Of a stretch of DNA of 63,324 nucleotides, positions 1-9,642 are shown in pieces. Position 1 is the stretch's first letter. Each line of letters starts with the position of its first letter. The notes beneath the pieces were generated by a model. The model saw nothing but the letters and a program-made list of their open reading frames with translations, did not search any database and was not told the origin of the DNA. The stretch comes from Emiliania huxleyi CCMP1516 (lineage: Eukaryota; Haptophyta; Isochrysidales; Noelaerhabdaceae). The translations under genes and the position numbers were made by a program. The stretch covers positions 591,607 through 654,930 of the forward strand of contig NW_005202428.1 in NCBI RefSeq assembly GCF_000372725.1. The letters run 5' to 3'.

Positions 1-777
1 TGGGCCGTTGAACTGCGCCGCGCCGCCCACGCCATCAACGCTGCCAGCAGCGAACCCCCTGCCTGCGACAGTCGTCACCGCGCCCGTCGCCACCTCCACG
101 CGCCGGATCTTGTGGCTGCCGAAGTCCGCCACAAACAGCGCGCTGCCGTCGGGGCTGATGGTGACGCCGTGTGGGCCGTTGAACTGCGCCGCGTCGCCCA
201 TGCCATCCGCGCTGCCCTTGGCGCCGCTGCCGGCGAGCGTGCTCACCGCGCCCGTCGCCACCTCCACCCGCCGGATCTTGTGGTTCCAGAACTCTGCCAC
301 GAATAGGGCGCCGCCGTCGGGGATGATGGCGATGCCAACTGGGCGACTGAACTGCGCCGCGTCGCCCACGCCATCCGCGTCGCCGTTTCCGCCGCTGCCC
401 GCGAGCGTAGTCACAGCGCCCGTCGCCACCTCCACCCGCAGGATCTTGTGGCCGCCGAAGTCCGCCAAAAACAGCGCGCTACCGTCGGGGCTGAGGGCGA
501 TACCGCAGCAACCCTCGCAGGTCGCGACGGTGCGGATGCGCCCGGCCGCCGACACGTGCAGCGCCGAGGCAGGAGTCGTGACGTACCAGCCGCCCGCGCG
601 ATCGCTTGCGACGGCAAACAGCTTTTGCGATGCCAGAGGGCCGTCCTCGCCCTCGAGCGCCAGCGTGGTGACCTGTCCGACGACGCGGGCGCCAAAGATG
701 GGCGCCTCGAAGCCATCCGCGATCTCGCCGTAAATCTCGCCCTCGCCGGCGGTGCGGGCGCGCTTTCGGGGGGACAT
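1..777 (-). CDS. NHL-repeat beta-propeller protein (3' end beyond window)
   Basis: The reverse strand is open from an ATG at 775-777 to the window edge, giving at least 259 residues. After a basic N-terminus (MSPRKRAR), from about residue 95 it carries four tandem NHL-type units. Each has the pattern ISPDGSALFVADF, then HKIRRVEVATGAVTTVAGS, then a GDAAQFNGP linker, typical of NHL blades (known family feature). The units are nearly identical at DNA level, which suggests recent tandem duplication. NHL propellers bind proteins or RNA; no catalytic domain is visible, so the exact role is unknown. Residues 10-90 may be a separate small domain. The start was chosen because it is the only upstream ATG in this frame. 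The long ORF on the plus strand is an antisense shadow. Confidence 0.8.
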   Translation of the reverse strand, partial: MSPRKRARTAGEGEIYGEIADGFEAPIFGARVVGQVTTLALEGEDGPLASQKLFAVASDRAGGWYVTTPASALHVSAAGRIRTVATCEGCCGIALSPDGSALFLADFGGHKILRVEVATGAVTTLAGSGGNGDADGVGDAAQFSRPVGIAIIPDGGALFVAEFWNHKIRRVEVATGAVSTLAGSGAKGSADGMGDAAQFNGPHGVTISPDGSALFVADFGSHKIRRVEVATGAVTTVAGRGFAAGSVDGVGGAAQFNGP

Positions 778-839
778 ATGAGTCCAGGCGGCGCCGTTGC
801 AGGTTCGGTCCTAAGCATGTGCGGTTCGGTGTGGTTCTC

Positions 840-900
840 TCGCGTCCACCCCTACCGCGCTGGTGTCCAGTCCGGGCTGACTGTTCTTCCCCACCTTCCT
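840..900. repeat. Dispersed repeat, copy 1 (upstream of NHL gene)
   Basis: The words ACCGCGCTGGTGTCCAGTCC and CTGTTCTTC, with a nearby GCGTCCACCCC, recur at 15170-15230. A weaker match lies at 3118-3140. This copy sits just upstream of the NHL gene start. Confidence 0.5.
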
Positions 901-1075
901 CTACCTACTACCTAACCTCCACCCGCGGCCGGCGCGGCAGCGCGACAGCCGACACACATTTTTTTAGCCTGGTGGGATTACGTCTTGCCGCGGTGGCGGT
1001 GCGTTCGCACATCAGTTGCTACATACAGAGACACCCGGAGATGAAAACGGAACGCCCCCGCCTGAGCCTCTACTC

Positions 1076-2242
1076 TCAGCGCGGTAGCTGAAACGTTAGC
1101 TCTCGCTCCCCCATCCGGCACACCACCTCGCGGGAGCGCAGGGCGTGCCCCGCCAGCCGAGCCGCCCGCAGCTCGCCCGAGCCACCCGCCCCGACTCCAC
1201 AAGCACCGAACTCGCTCCTGCTTCCACCGCCGCCGCCGCCGCCGCCGCTCCCGCCGCTCCTGCCGCCGCCGCCGCCGCCGCCGCCCGCCCTCGGCCCCTT
1301 GCAGAGCCCGAGAGGAGAGAGCGCCCACGCGACCGAGAAGTGGAGCCTGTGCGAGATTCCCCGAGATCCCCCGAGATCCCCCGAGATTCCCCGAGATTGA
1401 GCACGCGACCGAGAGGTGGAGGCTGTGCGTGCCGGGTCGCCGCCGGGTCACAACCCTCCCGCGCAATTTGCGAGAGGAGAGGGAGGCCGCGAGGAGGGAA
1501 ACGGGCCTGTCTCCCGGCTGTGTCTCGGCTGTGTCTCGGCTGTCTCCCGGCTGTGTCTCGGCTGTGTCTCGGCTGTCTCCCGGCTGTCTCTCGGCTGTGT
1601 CTCGGCTGTCTCCCGGCTGTCTCTCGGCTGTCTCCCGGCTGTCTCTCGGCTGTCTCCCGGCTGTCTCTCGGCTACATCTCGGCGCCGCCGCTCCGCGTAG
1701 AAAGCTTCTCCGCCGTACGCCGTGACGACTCGGTCGACCGCATCGACCAGCGCGCCTACTCTCGCGCAAGCTCGGGCAGACCTCTAGGCCAGCCGTGAAC
1801 CTGCCTCCGACCGGCGCGTCCTCCCGCGCACCTATACCACATGCAAGGCGGTGAGCAGAGACAGAGACGACGGACCGGAGGCCGAAACAATGCGACCCGA
1901 CGCGCCCGCCGCCCCGCCGCCTGCCACAGCGGCCGACCCAGCACCGCCGCCGCCGCCGCCGCCGGCGGAGTCGCGCACCTTATTGTACATGTCACATCAA
2001 AGATCTGAGAGGAGCTGCGGGGGAGACGGCGGAGAGGCTAATCTCGGGGCGATCTCGGGGCGATCTCGGCGCGATCTCGGCGCGATCTCGGCGTGATCTC
2101 GCGCGCCTCGACGGCGGCGAAGAAGCGCGTGCGGCTGTCGTTTGCGAGCTCGCAGAGCGAACCGCTCTGCAGGGTGGGGGCGGCGCACCTGCGTGTGTGT
2201 GAGGTGTGTGTGTGAGGTGTGTGTGTGAGGTGTGTGTGCGTG

Positions 2243-2282
<40 letters not shown>

Positions 2283-2846
2283 TGTGTGTGAGTGTGCGTG
2301 TGCGTGTGTGTGTGCGTGTGCGTGTGCGTGTGCGTGCGTGCGCGTGTGCGTGCGTGTGCGTGTGTGTGTGCGTGTGCCGTGTGTTGCGTCATAGAGCGGT
2401 GCTCGCCTCTTGAGCGCGAATCTGAGCGCTTCGGCAAAGGCGTCAAGCTGCGGTCGCCGCAATGTGAGCGTGCGGGAGAGCGAGACGTGGTACTCGGACG
2501 CGGCCAGCCTCTGTACGCCCGGCCGACACCCCGCGTCGCCTTGCGCCCCGCAGCCCAGCCGTGCCACCGCGGCGTCAATCTCCCCCTGCAGGGCGGTCCC
2601 GGGGCGGAGGGGCAAGAAGACGTGCGTCGCGTACTGCCCGTCGACGTGCGGAAACTGGCGCACCGGGCGCGGAGCCTCGTCCGCCTGAGGGGAGTCGAGC
2701 GGCGGCGGCGGCAACTCGATTGGCGGCGACGGCAGGCGATGCAGCGGCGGAGGAGGCGGCGCCGCACGCGGCCGCTTGGACGCCGGGGCAGAGTCGCCGG
2801 GGTCCGAGCTGCCGCTATCCGAGTCGTAGTTCGCGAGCTGGTCCAT
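1076..2846 (-). CDS. USB1: USB1-like U6 snRNA 3'-5' phosphodiesterase, four exons
   Basis: Exons lie at 2407-2846, 2105-2188, 1692-1760 and 1076-1346 (reverse strand). Joined they give 864 nt in frame, 287 residues, close to the family's roughly 265. USB1 trims the U6 snRNA 3' oligo(U) tail in the nucleus (known). The first HxS motif is EYHVSLSRT at the end of exon 1. The second is LHFSVAWAL at the start of exon 4. ANDSRTRFFAAVE (exon 2), VDAVDRVV (exon 3) and the terminal VVCRMGERELTFQLPR follow the family order. The N-terminus, MDQLANYDSDSGSSD, is the usual acidic/serine start. All three introns are GC-AG, and each holds a different tandem repeat. A Gly-rich stretch in exon 4 separates the second HxS motif from the C-terminus. 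The exon 2/3 joint is the least certain. Confidence 0.85.
1340..1398. repeat. CCGAGAT(T/C)CC tandem repeat in USB1 intron 3
   Basis: A short run of roughly 10-bp units of the form CCCGAGATYCC sits just before the acceptor of USB1 intron 3. Related units occur in USB1 intron 2 and in CLK intron 6. Confidence 0.75.
1505..1676. repeat. Minisatellite CTCGGCTGT(G/C)T in USB1 intron 3
   Basis: About 170 bp alternates between CTCGGCTGTGT and CTCCCGGCTGTCT units of 11 to 16 bp. It lies entirely inside the inferred third intron of USB1. Confidence 0.85.
2040..2097. repeat. GATCTCGGCGC tandem repeat in USB1 intron 2
   Basis: Five to six units of GATCTCGGGGC or GATCTCGGCGC. On the sense strand of USB1 the core reads CCGAGATCG. 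The run lies near the donor of intron 2. Confidence 0.8.
2192..2396. repeat. (TG)n microsatellite in USB1 intron 1
   Basis: About 200 bp of GT-rich dinucleotide repeat with scattered GTGCGTG variants. It fills nearly all of USB1 intron 1, so on the sense strand the intron is a long CA tract ending ACACGCAG. Confidence 0.9.
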
Positions 2847-2987
2847 GGATATGTGGGACTGAGCGCAGCCTGGGGCAGCTGCGAGGTGCCTTTGGCACCA
2901 GGCGCGGAGGCGACTGGAAAAAGCGAGCGGAGAAGACTGGAAAAAAACAATTTCGCTCCTGACATCGAAGGCTAAGCTCAAAAAAAA

Positions 2988-3058
2988 CAGCTCCGAAGAA
3001 CGCTCAGGATGTGTGGCAGCCACGTTGGCTGAGTGTCTTGAGCGTTCTTCGGAAGCTG
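2988..3058. repeat. Inverted repeat upstream of USB1
   Basis: The arms 2988-3006 (CAGCTCCGAAGAACGCTCA) and 3039-3058 (TGAGCGTTCTTCGGAAGCTG) are reverse complements apart from one extra base. They surround a 32-bp loop containing TGTGGCAGCCACGTTGGCTG. Confidence 0.75.
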
Positions 3059-4714
3059 CCACACGCCATTGGAGCGACACACAGAACCACCCATACCGCG
3101 TTGGAGAGAGAGAGATTGTTCCGCGTTGGTGTCCCAGGGCACAGGACGCGGGATGGCTTAGCGTTCGAGCAGTCACACATTGGCTGCTGGGGTGTGCGTC
3201 CCGAGGGGGGGCTGGGTGGGCGGTAAGCCGTCATTGCCCGGTGCTGCTTGCAGCGCTCCGGGTGGTGGTGGCGGCGGGCAACATTTTTCTTTCTTCTGCT
3301 GCCGTCCCTGGTGGTTCTGTCGTGCTCAAGCTGTGCTCTGCTCCGAGTTGGCGACAGCGGAGATATGCGCTTTGCACTCGCCTTAACATTCGTCACTGCT
3401 GTCTTTTACGAGCCGTTGCGGTTCGCTCTAACAGCTCTCGTTCCGTGGCTGGAGGGTGAGCTGCCAATCTGGCACGAGCGGATAGACGCCAGCGATGGAT
3501 AGTCAGTCAACGGCACAGCTAACCGCTGCAGAATCGGTTAACGCCATACAGCTGCGCCGCCATCATCGCTAGTCGCCGGTCTGAGCCAACTTCCGCTGCT
3601 CGTGCACATCACTGCGTCTCCGCGTTCTGCGGGCACAACGCTGGGCACGGGTCATGAGCAAGCGAGCAACGGGTGGGATAAGGTGGTCCATCTCCGACGA
3701 GGAGAACGCCGATGGGGCCAGTTGAGGACGGACCAGTTCAGGGCGGGACCGTCCAGGCTCGTTGAGGGCGCGAGAGAGGCGACACACTTGTCAAGTCTGA
3801 ACCAGAGTACCACCTTCGTACGTTCCATCTGGGTGCCGCACTTCCCGATCCTGAGCTGTGCCCCCCGAGAAGAGAAGCACTCCTAGTGATTAGGTTTTCA
3901 TTCTGCATAAACTTGCAGCGCCGGCCACGAGCCAGTCTCGTGCCGCACAGAACGTGTGGACTGTGCTCTCGCTATGTGCCGCGCGGAGAGACCGCGCCGC
4001 GGCTCTCCAGGTACCACACCGCACCCATCCATCTCGCGTCATATTATGCATCTCGCGTGCGACTCCTCAGTGGCGTCTTGGGAACGCCGTTCCCATCGCC
4101 CTCCTCTGTGCTGTGGCGAGAGCCTGCGCGCTGGCGTAGTCGGTAGGGGGTAGACAGCGCCCCAATTTGGCGCCCAATGCCCAAAATCCACCAGTGTGGG
4201 ATTTCGCGCAATCGCTTGACTCTGAAAAGCTCGCTATGTACCCGGGTACCTCCTGCGAGCGCTGTGATCGCCGCAGACTGGCTCCGACTTGACGGCGGCA
4301 TGGAGACGTGAAGCCTCCGTGTGTGTGTGTGCTCTCCTTGCCGTTAGGGGGCACCTTTGTTTCTGCAACCCAACACCATATTGTTGGTCGCTGTGTCACA
4401 GTCTTCACACTACACAATGGATGGGTAGAGAGTAGTTTACGCGCAACTCTACCCCGACTGCCACACCCACGGAGCGCGCGGCCGCCGTCTTCACACTTCA
4501 GTCCGCCTTCCCCTTGGTCTTCCCCTGCCCCCTCCCCGCCCCTCGCCGGGCATGGCGACGGCGGCAGCAGCAGGGCGCCTAAGAGGAGGTAGAGGTGAAG
4601 GTAAACCTGCCATCGACGAAGCCAGCCCCCACAAAAGGCAGGACAGCGAGGCCCACGGCATCCAAGGACCACATCCAATGAGCGCGGGTGAGAAGAGAGA
4701 AGCTCCTCCCCACA
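3059..4714. other. Intergenic region, no supported gene
   Basis: The reading frames here are short, without recognisable domains or plausible splice-linked blocks. The region holds the weak third copy of the dispersed repeat near 3120 and is otherwise featureless to me. It also lies downstream of the glycosyltransferase on the reverse strand and may include its 3' untranslated region. Confidence 0.4.
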
Positions 4715-6223
4715 TCAACACGAACGCACCTGCGGGCGTGCGCGCACGCAGCCAAAGAGGTCGCAGCACGCGAGGGCGAGCAGGAGGGTGAGAAGAAGCG
4801 GCACAAGCCGCATCCAAATCGCGGGCGGCGGCGGGATGTGCAGCGTAAACGCGCCGCTGCCGTGGTTGACGATCACCTCGACGGCGCGTCGCATGTCGCT
4901 CCGCCTCTGATTCAGTTCCATGACCTGCCTCGAGCGCGCCGCAAAGGGTTCGCCCGCGATACGCCGCACCGCCTCGACGAGCTCGCTTGACGGCGCATTT
5001 TTGCGGACGAGGACGCCGACGCCGAGCTCCTGCTGCGCCCTCGCGACCGCCATCTGGTCGCCAAAGAAAGGCATGATGGCCATCGGCTTGCCGAGCATCA
5101 GCGCCTCGTTGACGCTGTTGGCGCCGCCGTGCGAGAGGAAGCCAAAGACCGCGCCGTGCGTCAGCACTGCGCGCTGCGGCGCGAAGCTCGTCACGAGCAC
5201 CCGCGACGGCAGCGGTAGGGTGGGCCTCGCCTTGGTCGCCCACAGCACGTGCATCTCGCTTGCCTCCTCAAAGGCGCCCGCAAGCAGCCGCATCATCGGC
5301 TCGGAGGGAGAGATCTCGGAGCCGAAGGCGACGTAGAGCACGCGCTGCCCTGCGGCGAGACGCGCGTCGAGCCACTCGATGATCCGCGCCGCGTCGTCCG
5401 ACTTTGCGATCGAGTTGCCTCCCAGGCCGGGGTGATCGAGGATCCCGACCATGAAGGTGTACGGCCCGAGCAAGCTTGGGCTGCCAGCCGTGAGCTCGGG
5501 CAGGGTCTGCAGGAGTAGCGGGTGCTGCAGCACGCAGTCAAACTCCCACGGCTCGAGCGGCCGCGGGTGGCCGATACGGAACCGGTGGATCGAGTTGACG
5601 ACGGAGCCGAGGCGAAGCGTGAAGAAGGAGAAGAGCCGGACGCCAAAGTTGGCCAGCAGGGTAGGGAGGCTGCCGTACACCTCTTCGCGTGAGTGAATGG
5701 AGCCGCAGTTGGGCTCGAGGCTCCACGGAAGCTCATTCTGCACCGTCAAAAAGGATGGTGTAGCCCAGCCGACGCCGACAACGGGGATGCCGAGCGCCTC
5801 GCCGAGCGCGTAGAGCGACGGGTAGATGAAGGAGACGCAGAGCACGTCCGGCTTGAGCTCGAGTAGAACTCGCCTGGCTGGCAGTAGCATCTGGCCGGCG
5901 ATGAGGTTGCCGAGCAGCGGGATGACCAAGTTGGTGAAGAGCTGCGCGACCGAGTACGGGAGCTCCTGGATCATGCCCATGCCTCGCTTCTTGGGTTCGC
6001 CATCCGCAGGCACCGATGCTTCTAGCGCCCGAGTGTGGGCCTGTGGCACGAGTTTGGCGATCTTGGCCACGGTGTCGGCGAGTCCGAGAAAAGTCACCTC
6101 GTGGCCTTGGTCGAGCAGCTCATGAGCGATCGGGAGCATCGGAACGTAATGGGAGGCAGGCGGTGCGATGAAGGCCACCCGGAGGGCCGCTGCAATCGGC
6201 AGGATGAGGGTGCGAGGGAGCAT
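4715..6223 (-). CDS. UDP-glycosyltransferase (GT1/UGT type), membrane-anchored
   Basis: A single exon of 502 residues, near the normal UGT length of 500-530. UGTs transfer sugar from a UDP-sugar to small lipophilic acceptors, usually facing the ER lumen (known). The N-terminus MLPRTLILPIAAALRVAF is hydrophobic, followed by the Rossmann start VAFIAPPASHYVPMLPIAHE. The donor-binding signature near residues 350-395 reads FGFLSHGGANSVNEALMLGK and then PFFGDQMAVARA, matching the HGG...E...P..DQ pattern. Residues about 470-490 (MRLVPLLLTLLLALACC) form one C-terminal transmembrane segment with a short basic tail, as in animal UGTs. The start at 6223 was preferred over an in-frame Met 111 codons upstream because that extension is low-complexity and would hide the signal sequence. 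It lies head-to-head with the STPGR gene, about 130 bp away, so a shared promoter is possible. Confidence 0.88.
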   Translation of the reverse strand: MLPRTLILPIAAALRVAFIAPPASHYVPMLPIAHELLDQGHEVTFLGLADTVAKIAKLVPQAHTRALEASVPADGEPKKRGMGMIQELPYSVAQLFTNLVIPLLGNLIAGQMLLPARRVLLELKPDVLCVSFIYPSLYALGEALGIPVVGVGWATPSFLTVQNELPWSLEPNCGSIHSREEVYGSLPTLLANFGVRLFSFFTLRLGSVVNSIHRFRIGHPRPLEPWEFDCVLQHPLLLQTLPELTAGSPSLLGPYTFMVGILDHPGLGGNSIAKSDDAARIIEWLDARLAAGQRVLYVAFGSEISPSEPMMRLLAGAFEEASEMHVLWATKARPTLPLPSRVLVTSFAPQRAVLTHGAVFGFLSHGGANSVNEALMLGKPMAIMPFFGDQMAVARAQQELGVGVLVRKNAPSSELVEAVRRIAGEPFAARSRQVMELNQRRSDMRRAVEVIVNHGSGAFTLHIPPPPAIWMRLVPLLLTLLLALACCDLFGCVRARPQVRSC

Positions 6224-6355
6224 GTCTGCGTAGGATGGCTCGGGGAGGCCCGTGGCGCCGTGATCGGCAAGATGTCGATGTCGAGTTTTTGCTCCTTCCC
6301 GCAGTGGACGGACGACCCACGAGTTTCTGTTACTTCGCCACAGGCGTGTGTGTGT

Positions 6356-7272
6356 ATGGGCTCCGCGGCCTTCCTCTCCAACACCCGCCGCAGTGGCCCC
6401 CTCGGCCCGTGGGCGTGGCGAACGGTCGGGCCAGGTGCGTACGACATCCCGTCCCTGGTGGGAAACGTGCCTGGCGGCACCGCGGTGTGTGTACGAACGC
6501 GTCGGAGCCTCACCACACGACACGCAATCCACTGCGCTTGTTGCCATGGCAGGCATTTCGCAGCCCGTCGCTCAGCTCCCTCACGGAGCGTGCGACGGAC
6601 GGCCCCGGGCCGGCGAGCTTTATGCCGCCGAGCACGCTTGCATCGACGCTGCGACCTCGGGTGTCCAGAAACTACCCTCTGCAGACGCCCAAAACCTGCC
6701 CACGCCGACTGGGTTCTGCCGCACTTCCCGCATCGTTTTAGGTGCCCCCGACTCCGACTGGGTTTGAGTGGAGGCGCGTGCCGACGATGCCGACGGTGCC
6801 TGTGAACGAGGCGGCGTCGCCCAACGGGACTCCTGGCCCAGGAGCGTATTCGCCACAGTACAATCTGCTCTCCCACAGTGTTGGTGCGCGAAACTTCGAT
6901 ACGTACGCACCGCGCGAGTCTCCTGCCGTCTGGACGTCGCCGCCAGCGACGCCCGAGCTGAGCCAGGCAAAAGGACGGCGACGCGAGGCTGTCGTTCCCG
7001 ATCCGGGGTCCAACCGTCGGCTTCGCATATTGCCTGCAGCAGAGAGGTTCAGGGTGTCGCGGGCAGCGCACCTTGCTGCGAGCCGCGAGCCGATCGGTAA
7101 TGGGCCCGGGCCAGCACACTACAGTCCATCGAGGGGGGTGGGGAGCACGCGGCCCATCCCGTGCGCGCCGCCAGGCACCACCGGCCCGCACGGTGGCGGT
7201 GGCCGAAGGCGGGGACACGAATCAAGGCGCTGCGCCTTGCCCGTGCCGGCGCTCCCGCAGGTGGGGCGGTAG
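6356..7272 (+). CDS. Sperm-tail PG-rich repeat (STPGR/SHIPPO) protein, three exons
   Basis: Exons 6356-6484, 6553-6660 and 6742-7272 join in frame to 255 residues, the size of animal ODF3/CIMAP proteins (about 254). The introns (68 and 81 nt) are GT-AG, both phase 0. STPGR motifs are GPGAYDIP (exon 1), DGPGPASFMPP (exon 2), TPGPGAYSPQY and NGPGPAHYSPS (exon 3). Such proteins associate with axonemal microtubules (known), which suggests the organism makes flagella. Exons 1 to 3 lie in three different register positions of the plus strand, yet each phase matches, which supports the model. An upstream exon cannot be excluded. The C-terminal 40 residues are low-complexity and basic. Confidence 0.75.
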
Positions 7273-7317
7273 TCAAGTGTACCAGTTTCATATAAAGCAT
7301 CACCATTCGGGATCAAC

Positions 7318-8244
7318 TCAACTACTGCAATGGCCAGGATCGGCACTGATAGAACCAGGAGCAGATCCGCATCCGGCGGCATGTCCAGCGGTTGCGCCAG
7401 AAGACGGTCTCTTTAGTCCGCACTTGCGGCAAAACTCCGAGTCGGCCTTGAACTTGTTGCCGCAGCGCGCGCAGACCGCCGGTCGCTGAAGATCCGCCTC
7501 GCTCGAGCGCACCGAAGAGAGCACGCTCGGCGCGCCGTCGCCTCGACACACGGACGGCGCCACGCCCGGAGCGAGGCCGCAATCGGCCCCGTTGCCGACG
7601 CCCCTGTCCTGGCCGCAACCGCCGCCGCACGCCGCGTGGCTCGGCTCGGCGGGCGGGCTCGCGGCCGCGGGGCCCAACTGACGCACCTCTCGGAGCAGCT
7701 TGTTGTGCTCGCGAAGCAGCTCGTTTTGCCGCTGCAGCCGCTCGACCGCGGACGGGAGCGTCGTGAGCAGCGTGGCTTTCGGGTCGCGGCCTCCGGGAGA
7801 AGAGTCCGACAGCCATCCGCCGAGCGATGCCTCCTCCCCCTCCGCCGCCCCGCCCGCAGCCCACGGGTCACCTCGCCCGCTCACCTCACGCAGCAGCGCG
7901 ATCACCTGCTGCTGCAGCGCAAACAGCTCTGCGCTCGCGACGGCGGCGCCGGCGAGCCCCTCCTTCGCCTTGACCACGAAGCCTCGCTTGCGGCCGCCCG
8001 CGCGTCGCTGCCGCTCCGACGCCGCCGACGCAACCTCGTCCGTGGACCCCGTCGCAGGCACAAGTCCCGCCGTCCCGACGGCGCTGTCCGACGTGGAAGG
8101 GCTGAGACGCGGGGGAGAGAGCGGCGAGCCGTGGCGCGACCCCGACGAGCCGCAGCAGGCTGCTCCCGCGGCCGGCGCGGCCCCTCCCGCCCGAGACCGC
8201 TCGCCGACCGACTCGTCAAAGTCCCACTCGTCCCACCTGTTCAC
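7318..8244 (-). CDS. Coiled-coil / C-terminal zinc-ribbon ORF, probably 3' part of the pseudokinase gene
   Basis: The frame has no ATG at its head. It opens just after a splice-like CTGTGAACAG, with WDEWDFDESVGE as its first protein-like block. Acidic WDFD tracts follow the kinase domain in several STE20-family proteins (known), so I infer a continuation of the ORF at 8270-9454. The exact exon joint could not be fixed. A leucine-rich coiled coil spans about residues 165-187 (AVERLQRQNELLREHNKLL). Near the C-terminus, CARCGNKFKADSEFCRKCG is a CxxC...CxxC zinc ribbon. Between them are long Gly/Ala/Ser-rich spacers. Function is unknown. Confidence 0.6.
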   Translation of the reverse strand: MNRWDEWDFDESVGERSRAGGAAPAAGAACCGSSGSRHGSPLSPPRLSPSTSDSAVGTAGLVPATGSTDEVASAASERQRRAGGRKRGFVVKAKEGLAGAAVASAELFALQQQVIALLREVSGRGDPWAAGGAAEGEEASLGGWLSDSSPGGRDPKATLLTTLPSAVERLQRQNELLREHNKLLREVRQLGPAAASPPAEPSHAACGGGCGQDRGVGNGADCGLAPGVAPSVCRGDGAPSVLSSVRSSEADLQRPAVCARCGNKFKADSEFCRKCGLKRPSSGATAGHAAGCGSAPGSISADPGHCSS

Positions 8245-8269
8245 AGCCAGAGCTGTGAAGAGGCGCCGT

Positions 8270-9454
8270 TCACACCCCGCGGCAGAGAGTGCGCCGCAAC
8301 AACTCGTCGCACCACCGCCCGCCGCCGCGGCGGGAGGAGGCGCGCGAGCCCCTCGCGGAGGAGTAGCCCGACGAGGCGCCGTCCGACCGCGAGCCCGCGC
8401 TCCCCGGCCGAGGAGTTGGCGGCTGGGCGGGGTGCGCGGCCGTGCAGGGAGGCTGCTCCGTGGCGGGGGTAGCAGCCGAGCTGGCTGCAGCAGCCGAGCT
8501 GGCTGCAGGGCCTCGCTCCGTGAGGGGCGGCAGGGCGTGGACGAGGGGGAGGAGGTCCTCGCAGGCCCGCTCCGGCAGCTCGCTCAGCGCGGGCAGCTCG
8601 AGCAGCTCGTTGGCCGAGCTGCGGTCGGCGGTCCGCTTGCAGAGGCACGCGCTGAGCAGCGCCGCGACCGGCCCCGACGCGCGCGCCAGCTGCGGCGGCT
8701 CTCCTTGAAGCACACGCAGCATCACCTTCATGGGCGGCTCGCCCGCGTGGGGCGGCTCGCCGCTGCAGAGCTCGATCGCGGTGATGCCCAGCGCCCACAC
8801 GTCCACCCCCGCGTCGTGCCCCGCCGTCTGCTCGAGCATCTCGGGCGACAGCCAGTAGACCTGCCCGGCGCCGACAAAGGTCTCGCGCTTGCGCCGCCGC
8901 TCGCCGAACTCGACCAGAGCGCCGGCGAGGCCAAAGTCGGAGAGGCGCACGCGCGCGGCCGCGTCGACGAGCAGTGCTGCGGCCTTGAGCCCGCGGTGGA
9001 TGAGGTCGAGGGAGTGGAGGTAGCTCAACGCGCGGCACGCCTCGCGCACCACCGCCAGCGCCGCCCTCTCGCCGAGGCCCGACGGAGCGCTCAGCCGTAG
9101 GATGTCGGCGCAGGAGCCCGCCTCGTGCAGCTGCAGCACGAGCCACAGCTCGCCGCGGCTCACGAACGCCGCGTGGAGCTCGCACAGGTTGGCGTGGCGC
9201 AGCGACGTCATCCGCTGCACCTCGCTCGTCACGCGCCCAAAGTCGCGCGAGCTCTGCTTCTCGAGGTCGACCAGCCGGACGGCGGCCTCGCGCCCGTCCG
9301 CCGTCCGCGCCATCCACACGGTGCTCGGCGCCGGCGATGGCCCACCGGCAGAGGCGGAGGCCGCCGCGCTGCCCGCCGAGCCGCAGATGGGCGCGAGGAG
9401 AGTGTACTCGTCCGCTTTGCTTGGCCAGAACAGGCGACTGGAGGAGCGCTCCAT
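8270..9454 (-). CDS. STE20-family (OSR1/STRAD-like) pseudokinase
   Basis: This ORF of 394 residues has a kinase fold from about residue 10 to 280. ITAIELCSGEPPHAGEPPMK matches the OSR1/SPAK/STRAD segment ITAIELATG...PPMKV, and LWLVLQLHEAGSCADIL matches their hinge. Key catalytic residues are changed. The VAIK lysine position reads AAVR, the HRD aspartate position reads HRG, the following metal-binding Asn reads Ala, and the Gly loop is degenerate. DFG is kept. This suggests an allosteric scaffold like STRAD rather than an active kinase (inference). The frame stops in a Ser/Gly-rich tail at 8270, but a WDFD-containing ORF follows 26 bp later, so the gene probably continues. Confidence 0.75.
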   Translation of the reverse strand: MERSSSRLFWPSKADEYTLLAPICGSAGSAAASASAGGPSPAPSTVWMARTADGREAAVRLVDLEKQSSRDFGRVTSEVQRMTSLRHANLCELHAAFVSRGELWLVLQLHEAGSCADILRLSAPSGLGERAALAVVREACRALSYLHSLDLIHRGLKAAALLVDAAARVRLSDFGLAGALVEFGERRRKRETFVGAGQVYWLSPEMLEQTAGHDAGVDVWALGITAIELCSGEPPHAGEPPMKVMLRVLQGEPPQLARASGPVAALLSACLCKRTADRSSANELLELPALSELPERACEDLLPLVHALPPLTERGPAASSAAAASSAATPATEQPPCTAAHPAQPPTPRPGSAGSRSDGASSGYSSARGSRASSRRGGGRWCDELLRRTLCRGV

Positions 9455-9642
9455 GAGAGAGAGCGCGCGCGCGACGTATTGGAGCGTGCCGCGCCGTGGT
9501 TAGAGCTCTTTGCCCTGTTCACACCGAGCAGCTGGGAGTGGCTGCGGCTATAGCAGACAGGCTCTTTGCTGATATGCAGAAAATCGACGCTATCGGATCC
9601 AAATTCACACCGATAGTGCAGCCGCCGAGCACATTCAGCCGC

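Noticed and set aside
8..733. Long plus-strand ORF rich in Ala, Pro, Thr and Ser
   Set aside because: It is the antisense of the NHL repeats; its periodicity is explained by the reverse-strand gene.
2206..2394. Cys-Val repeat peptide
   Set aside because: It is a translation of the GT dinucleotide microsatellite.
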